This document shows, one piece after another, positions 59,894 through 64,000 of a stretch of 64,000 bases of DNA. A model generated the notes under the pieces. It did no database searches. It was not told the DNA's origin and saw only the letters and a list, made by a program, of their open reading frames with translations. The position numbers and the translations under genes are program-made. Location of the stretch: assembly GCF_965249985.1 (NCBI RefSeq), contig NZ_OZ252280.1; one strand, given 5' to 3'. Source of the DNA: Algiphilus sp022763315. Its GTDB lineage: Bacteria > Pseudomonadota > Gammaproteobacteria > Nevskiales > Nevskiaceae. Position 1 is the stretch's first letter; each line of letters opens with the position of its first letter.

Positions 59894-61038
59894 GGGCTGC
59901 GCATCGCGCGCAGGCCGTCGCGGACCTCGCGCACAAAGATGTCGGGCTGTTCGAAGGCGGCGAAATGCCCGCCGCGTTCGGTCTCGTTGAAATAGCGAAG
60001 ATCACAGTAGCGCCGCTGCGCCCAGCGCCGCGACGGCCGGAACAGCTCACCGGGAAAGATGGAGAGCGCCGTGGGCGCCGTCACCGGCGCGCGGTCGAAG
60101 TCCATGAAGCTCTCCCAATACAGCCGTGCCGACGAGGCAGCCGCGGCGGGCAGCCAGTAGAGCATGACGTTGTCGAGCAACTCGTCGCGGCTCAGCACGG
60201 CCTCGGGACCATGGCCGCCATGATCAACCCAGGTCCAGAACTTCTCCAGAATCCAGGCCGCCTGCCCCACCGGTGAGTCGGTCAGTCCATAGGCCAGCGT
60301 CTGCGGCCGGGTGGCCTGCTGCTTGCCGTAGGCGGACTCGTATTTGCGGTAGTGGTCCATGGTCGCCAGCGCCGCCTTCTCAGCCGCGCTGAGCTCGGCC
60401 AGGTCCTCCCTGACCGGCGGGGCAATGGCCATGTTGAGGTGGATGCCGGCGCAGTGCTCGGGGTCGCGCTTGGACAGGGCGGTGGTCACCATCGAGCCCC
60501 AGTCTCCCCCCTGCGCCAGATAGCGCCTGTGACCCAGACGCGCCATCAGTGCCGCCCAGGCCCCGGCGATGCGCGCCACGCCCCAGCCCGTCTCGCGCGG
60601 CTTGTCGCTGAAACCGTAGCCGGGCAGGCTCGGACAGATGACCTCGAAGGCGTCATCCGGATCACCACCGTGCGCACGCGGGTCGGTCAACGGCCCCAGC
60701 ACCTTGTGGAATTCCACGATGGAGCCCGGCCAGCCGTGGGTCATCAACAGCGGGGTGGCATCTGGCTCAGGCGACGGCACATGCAGGAAATGGATGCGCA
60801 GGCCATCGACCTCGGTGCGATACTGCGGCCACTGGTTGAGCCGCGCCTCGCGCGCACGCCAGTCGTAGCCGTCCCGCCAGTATTCGCAGATCGCGCGCAT
60901 CCAGCCCTGCTGCACACCCTGCGAGCAATCCGCCACGAGCTCGGCATCGGGCCAGCGGGTACGGTGCAGGCGCTCGGCGAGATCCGCCAGTTCGGCCTCG
61001 CTGGCATGGATGGAAAAGGTTTCTATTGCGGAAGGCAT
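59887..61038 (-). CDS. epoxide hydrolase
   Basis: This 383-residue enzyme has an N-terminal epoxide-hydrolase lid domain (about residues 1-110, with TRWPDAEL and LNQWPQYRTEVDGLRIHFLH), then HGWPGSIVEF (oxyanion), LPGYGFSDKP, the nucleophile QGGDWGS and the late GGHFAAFEQPD with the catalytic histidine. It is the soluble, juvenile-hormone-type family. It probably opens epoxides from oxidised lipids or hydrocarbons. Confidence 0.9.
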   Translation of the reverse strand: MPSAIETFSIHASEAELADLAERLHRTRWPDAELVADCSQGVQQGWMRAICEYWRDGYDWRAREARLNQWPQYRTEVDGLRIHFLHVPSPEPDATPLLMTHGWPGSIVEFHKVLGPLTDPRAHGGDPDDAFEVICPSLPGYGFSDKPRETGWGVARIAGAWAALMARLGHRRYLAQGGDWGSMVTTALSKRDPEHCAGIHLNMAIAPPVREDLAELSAAEKAALATMDHYRKYESAYGKQQATRPQTLAYGLTDSPVGQAAWILEKFWTWVDHGGHGPEAVLSRDELLDNVMLYWLPAAAASSARLYWESFMDFDRAPVTAPTALSIFPGELFRPSRRWAQRRYCDLRYFNETERGGHFAAFEQPDIFVREVRDGLRAMRSPQ

Positions 61039-61136
61039 CGCTGTCTCCAGCGCAGAGTGACCTAGACGGGATCCTCCACATACTGCCAGCAATATCGCCG
61101 TGTTCCCACGGCGGGCGTGGCCGGCTCCCTCCCCGT

Positions 61137-63659
61137 CTAAACCGCCATCCGCTGTGCGGTGTCGACCAGAACGGGCCGCGCCGGGCCGGTGGGTCGCAGG
61201 CTGAAGTCCCCGAGCGGGGTCGCCGCGCCGATACCGAAACCCTGGGCATAGCCGCAGCCCAGCATCTGCAGCCGCCGGCGTACCGCGTCGCTCTCCACGA
61301 ACTCCGCCACCGTCGCCTTGCCCATGGAATGGGCCACATCGATGATGCAGCGAGTGATGGACTCATGCACGGCGTCACGGTCGAGGTCGTGCACGAAGGC
61401 GCCGTCGATCTTCACGAAATCCACCGGCAGCGCGTTGAGATAGGCGAAGGAGGAGCTGCCGATGCCAAAATCGTCGAGTGCGAAGCGACAGCCGTATTCG
61501 CTCAGCCTCTTCATGAAGGCGGTGGCGGCGCCGATGTTCGAGATCGCCATCGTCTCGGTGATCTCGAAACAGAGCCGGTCGGCCGGGAAGCGCGACTGGG
61601 TGATCAGGGCTGTGACGCATTCGATATAGCGCGGATCGCTGACCGCCGCGCCACTGACATTGACGTTGAGCTGGTCGATAAGATCGGCGCATTCGACGTG
61701 GTCATTGAGCCACTGCATCAAGGAGCTGACCACCCAGGTATCCAGCTCGATGACCTTGCCGTAGCGCTCTGCAGCCGACAGAAAGGTACCTGGCATGGAT
61801 ACACTGCCGTCGCGTTCGCGCAGACGCAGCAACACCTCGAAGTGACGCGGCGGGGTTCCGGGCGCATGGTGCACGGGCACGATCGGCTGCCAGACGAGGA
61901 AGAAGCGGTCCTCGTCGTGTGCATCCTGTAGCCGGCCGAGCCAATTCATCTCTTCGTGATGGCGGACGGTGTTGGCGTCCTCCGGCCGCGCCAGATGCAA
62001 CTGATTGCGGCCGGCTTCCTTGGCGGCGTAGCAGGCATAGTCCGCCACACTGAGCAGGCGGGCGCCTTCGTATTCCCCGGGAACGAAGGGCACGATGCCG
62101 ATGCTGACGCCAAGATTGAAGCTGCGCTCGCCCCAATGAAAGCGGAAGGCGGCGACTTCACTACGGATCTTCTCGGCGATGGTCTCTGCCTTGGTCGGCG
62201 GACAGTGCTGCAGCAGTACGCCGAATTCGTCGCCGCCGAGGCGCGCTAGGGTGTCACCACTGCGCAGACAGCCACGGATCAGCGCTGCCAGCTCGGTCAG
62301 CATGGCGTCGCCCGCCATATGGCCGCAGCTGTCATTGACCACCTTGAACTGGTCGAGGTCCAGATAAAGCAGCATGGCAGGCACGCGCTCAGCGTCCGCA
62401 TCCTCTGCCAGATCCTTGACGATGCGCTCGAACTCGTAGCGGTTCAGTAGCCCGGTAAGCAGATCGTGGCGGGCGCGGAAGCTCAGTTCCCGCGCCATGC
62501 GGCGCGACTCGGTGACATCGTGCGCGATGGCGACATAGTTCAGCGCCTCGCCGTACAGGTTGCGCACAGTGGTGACGTGGAGCTGCAGAATCACCGTATG
62601 GCCATCCGAACGCCGGTAGCTGCGTTCGCCGTGCATGGTATCGGCGCTGCCCGAATAGTCCAGTGGCACCGACTTGTCCCAGGTCTGGTGGAAACCGTGC
62701 GCCAGCAGGTCGGCTTCGTGACAGCCGATGAGTGCCTCGCGCTCGTAGCCCAGCATGCGGCACAGGCTGTCGTTGACGTCGGTCCAGCGGCCGTCGAGGC
62801 CGATATGCGCAATACCGACCGGCGCCACTTCGAAGGTCTTGCGAAAACGTTCCTCGGCTTCGAAGGTGCGCGCCATGAATACGCGGGCCGTCACGCGGCG
62901 CACGATATACGCCCCCAGCCCCAGCAGCAGTAGCGAAGCCACCAGCAAGATCATGGCCAGCATCAGCTTGGTCAGACGCGCGGCCTCGCCCAGGCGGGCG
63001 GAGAAGGCGATTTCCAGGGGCAGTACCGCGAGGTCGATTCTGTCCAGATCGGCAAGCATGCGGTCGACGTCATCCGCAGCCAATTCCCCCGAAAGCCGCC
63101 CCACGCGCACCGACCGCCCGAGCTGCTCAAGCGCGACGATGTAGGCATCCGCTTCGGTCCAGATTCGAATGGCGTCGGCGACGATGGGCTGCCAGCCGAA
63201 CCAGCGGAAAAGCAGCGCCATCAGTGCGGCGTCGTCGGGATGAGAACCGGCACCGACCATGTAGTTCACAGCCAGGGTTGGGCGGTAATCACTACGCTCC
63301 ATCTCGAGGCGTGCCTTGCGCAGCGCCAGAGGCACGGTCAATCCAGCGACGTAGCGGTCCCACGCTTCAGGCGCTCCGGTGCGCAGATAGCGCTCCAACT
63401 GATGCACTGCTTCCTTGCGGCCCTTGGACCACTCGCTCTCCGCGGCGGAGTAGCCGCGAATGCCCTGATTCACCGCCAGCGCGGCGTACATCAGCGCCAA
63501 TAGCAAGAAAACAATCAGCAGCAGGGCGACAAAGGCGCTCAGGGGCCGCCCAAGGGAGAGGGCCCCGCGAGCGCGACTGCGCAAGCTGCCGCCCCCTACC
63601 GCCCGCATGGCGGAACCGGAGGCGTGCAGTGTGGCCAATGCTTCAGGAAGACGACGCAT
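61137..63659 (-). CDS. PAS-GGDEF-EAL cyclic-di-GMP signalling protein
   Basis: This 840-residue protein has an N-terminal membrane anchor (about residues 42-63), a periplasmic sensor segment, a second anchor (about 245-270), a PAS domain (about 290-405), a diguanylate cyclase domain with intact LARLGGDEF and an RSGD inhibition site five residues before it, and a phosphodiesterase domain with EVLLR (EAL variant), DDFG and the VDFVKIDG region. Both domains appear complete, so it could make or degrade cyclic-di-GMP. The ATG at 63659 is chosen over an upstream one because the upstream residues look non-native. Confidence 0.92.
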   Translation of the reverse strand: MRRLPEALATLHASGSAMRAVGGGSLRSRARGALSLGRPLSAFVALLLIVFLLLALMYAALAVNQGIRGYSAAESEWSKGRKEAVHQLERYLRTGAPEAWDRYVAGLTVPLALRKARLEMERSDYRPTLAVNYMVGAGSHPDDAALMALLFRWFGWQPIVADAIRIWTEADAYIVALEQLGRSVRVGRLSGELAADDVDRMLADLDRIDLAVLPLEIAFSARLGEAARLTKLMLAMILLVASLLLLGLGAYIVRRVTARVFMARTFEAEERFRKTFEVAPVGIAHIGLDGRWTDVNDSLCRMLGYEREALIGCHEADLLAHGFHQTWDKSVPLDYSGSADTMHGERSYRRSDGHTVILQLHVTTVRNLYGEALNYVAIAHDVTESRRMARELSFRARHDLLTGLLNRYEFERIVKDLAEDADAERVPAMLLYLDLDQFKVVNDSCGHMAGDAMLTELAALIRGCLRSGDTLARLGGDEFGVLLQHCPPTKAETIAEKIRSEVAAFRFHWGERSFNLGVSIGIVPFVPGEYEGARLLSVADYACYAAKEAGRNQLHLARPEDANTVRHHEEMNWLGRLQDAHDEDRFFLVWQPIVPVHHAPGTPPRHFEVLLRLRERDGSVSMPGTFLSAAERYGKVIELDTWVVSSLMQWLNDHVECADLIDQLNVNVSGAAVSDPRYIECVTALITQSRFPADRLCFEITETMAISNIGAATAFMKRLSEYGCRFALDDFGIGSSSFAYLNALPVDFVKIDGAFVHDLDRDAVHESITRCIIDVAHSMGKATVAEFVESDAVRRRLQMLGCGYAQGFGIGAATPLGDFSLRPTGPARPVLVDTAQRMAV

Positions 63660-63951
63660 ACTGATCGTGGGGTGCGGGAGCGCGCCCGATGCGCGCCACG
63701 GCTGCATTTTCTGTAGCCTCCGTGGCGGTGTCGATGGGGCTCCCGCCCCTGGCCGACCAACGCCTGTGCACAGCCGCCAGATGGCGTCCACGATCCCGGC
63801 GAGCCGCCAGCGTCATCAGGAGCGCGCTGCACGAAGCACGCACCAAAGGCTGGACACAGCCCGGATGTCATCCAGGTGTCATCGTTTCTGGGTGCGCGAT
63901 TCCTATACTTTCGCCCTTGATCCCAACGCGCCCAGGGCAGATAGTCGACGC

Positions 63952-64000
63952 ATGACGAGCTCGAACCAACACCCCCTTCTCGACACCATCGAGCAGCGTG
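63952..64000 (+). CDS. start of an unidentified gene (right edge)
   Basis: Sixteen complete codons are visible: MTSSNQHPLLDTIEQR. The gene continues past the window. The N-terminus resembles that of phospholipase/carboxylesterase family proteins (which often begin with a HPLLDTIE-like stretch), but this is too short to support a firm call. A possible -10 TATACT lies about 45 bases upstream. Confidence 0.45.
   Translation, partial: MTSSNQHPLLDTIEQR

Noticed and set aside
63689..63955. Rightward open frame opposite the start of the PAS-GGDEF-EAL gene and beyond
   Set aside because: No ribosome binding site or recognised motif, and it overlaps the more credible start at 63952.
1..64000. tRNA, rRNA, CRISPR arrays, transposase genes, prophage or integrase
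   Set aside because: I looked for cloverleaf-like segments, regularly spaced repeats and recombinase motifs on both strands and saw none convincing. A tRNA scanner run would be needed to exclude tRNAs fully.

Overview
The window is about 64 kb of GC-rich DNA (mostly around two-thirds G+C by eye) from a Gram-negative bacterium. Class Ia NrdA with two ATP-cone regions, a MocR regulator, an OprF/OmpA-type porin, many lipoproteins with a lipobox, a GlyGly-CTERM tail and a CYP153-type alkane hydroxylase together suggest a gammaproteobacterium, perhaps a hydrocarbon- and lipid-using Nevskiales/Solimonadaceae-like organism. That placement is inference; no rRNA or other marker gene is present. I found no tRNA, rRNA, CRISPR array, complete insertion sequence or prophage.

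Layout. 1-2652: edge of a DoxX-like gene, a divergent AraC regulator, and a coupled unknown gene plus alpha/beta hydrolase. 2653-7340: nrdAB with a readable control region (one perfect DnaA box and two NrdR-like boxes 32 bp apart) and a clear terminator. 7372-11651: a clearly AT-richer NACHT-type NTPase with an N-terminal nuclease-like domain, followed by two genes with nuclease folds (DUF3883 and a membrane-anchored Mrr). This looks like a small acquired defence islet and is the best candidate for an undescribed system. 11873-14688: an exported propeller lipoprotein, an NDUFA9-like dehydrogenase, and a HigBA-type toxin-antitoxin locus whose toxin carries an in-frame stop while its operator and antitoxin look intact.

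14685-19672: a PGAP1-like hydrolase, a MocR regulator with direct-repeat sites, and a DUF2970/diheme/triheme cytochrome c operon. 19715-31036 is a lipid and hydrophobic-compound block: DUF3237, two crotonases, an operon of ferritin-like hydrolase, SDR and Baeyer-Villiger-type monooxygenase behind a palindromic operator, DUF2855, a secreted lipase, and ferredoxin plus CYP153 with a divergent AraC regulator. 31078-42968: an amine-oxidase-like flavoprotein, a penicillin/AHL acylase lipoprotein, esterases, a TetR/MpaB divergent pair with nested dyads, a flavoprotein-methyltransferase pair and TruC.

43018-64000 is mostly envelope and export functions: a patatin, an OmpA-like porin plus lipoprotein, an exported repeat-rich protein beside two overlapping neutral-ceramidase-like lipoproteins, membrane proteins (DUF1295, DedA, PAP2), a thioredoxin-like protein, a GlyGly-CTERM serine hydrolase, a 54-residue acidic protein, a zinc alcohol dehydrogenase, a VOC protein, an epoxide hydrolase and a PAS-GGDEF-EAL protein. 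The common theme is exported hydrolysis of esters and amides followed by oxidation and beta-oxidation-like steps. Several genes are translationally coupled through ATGA overlaps.
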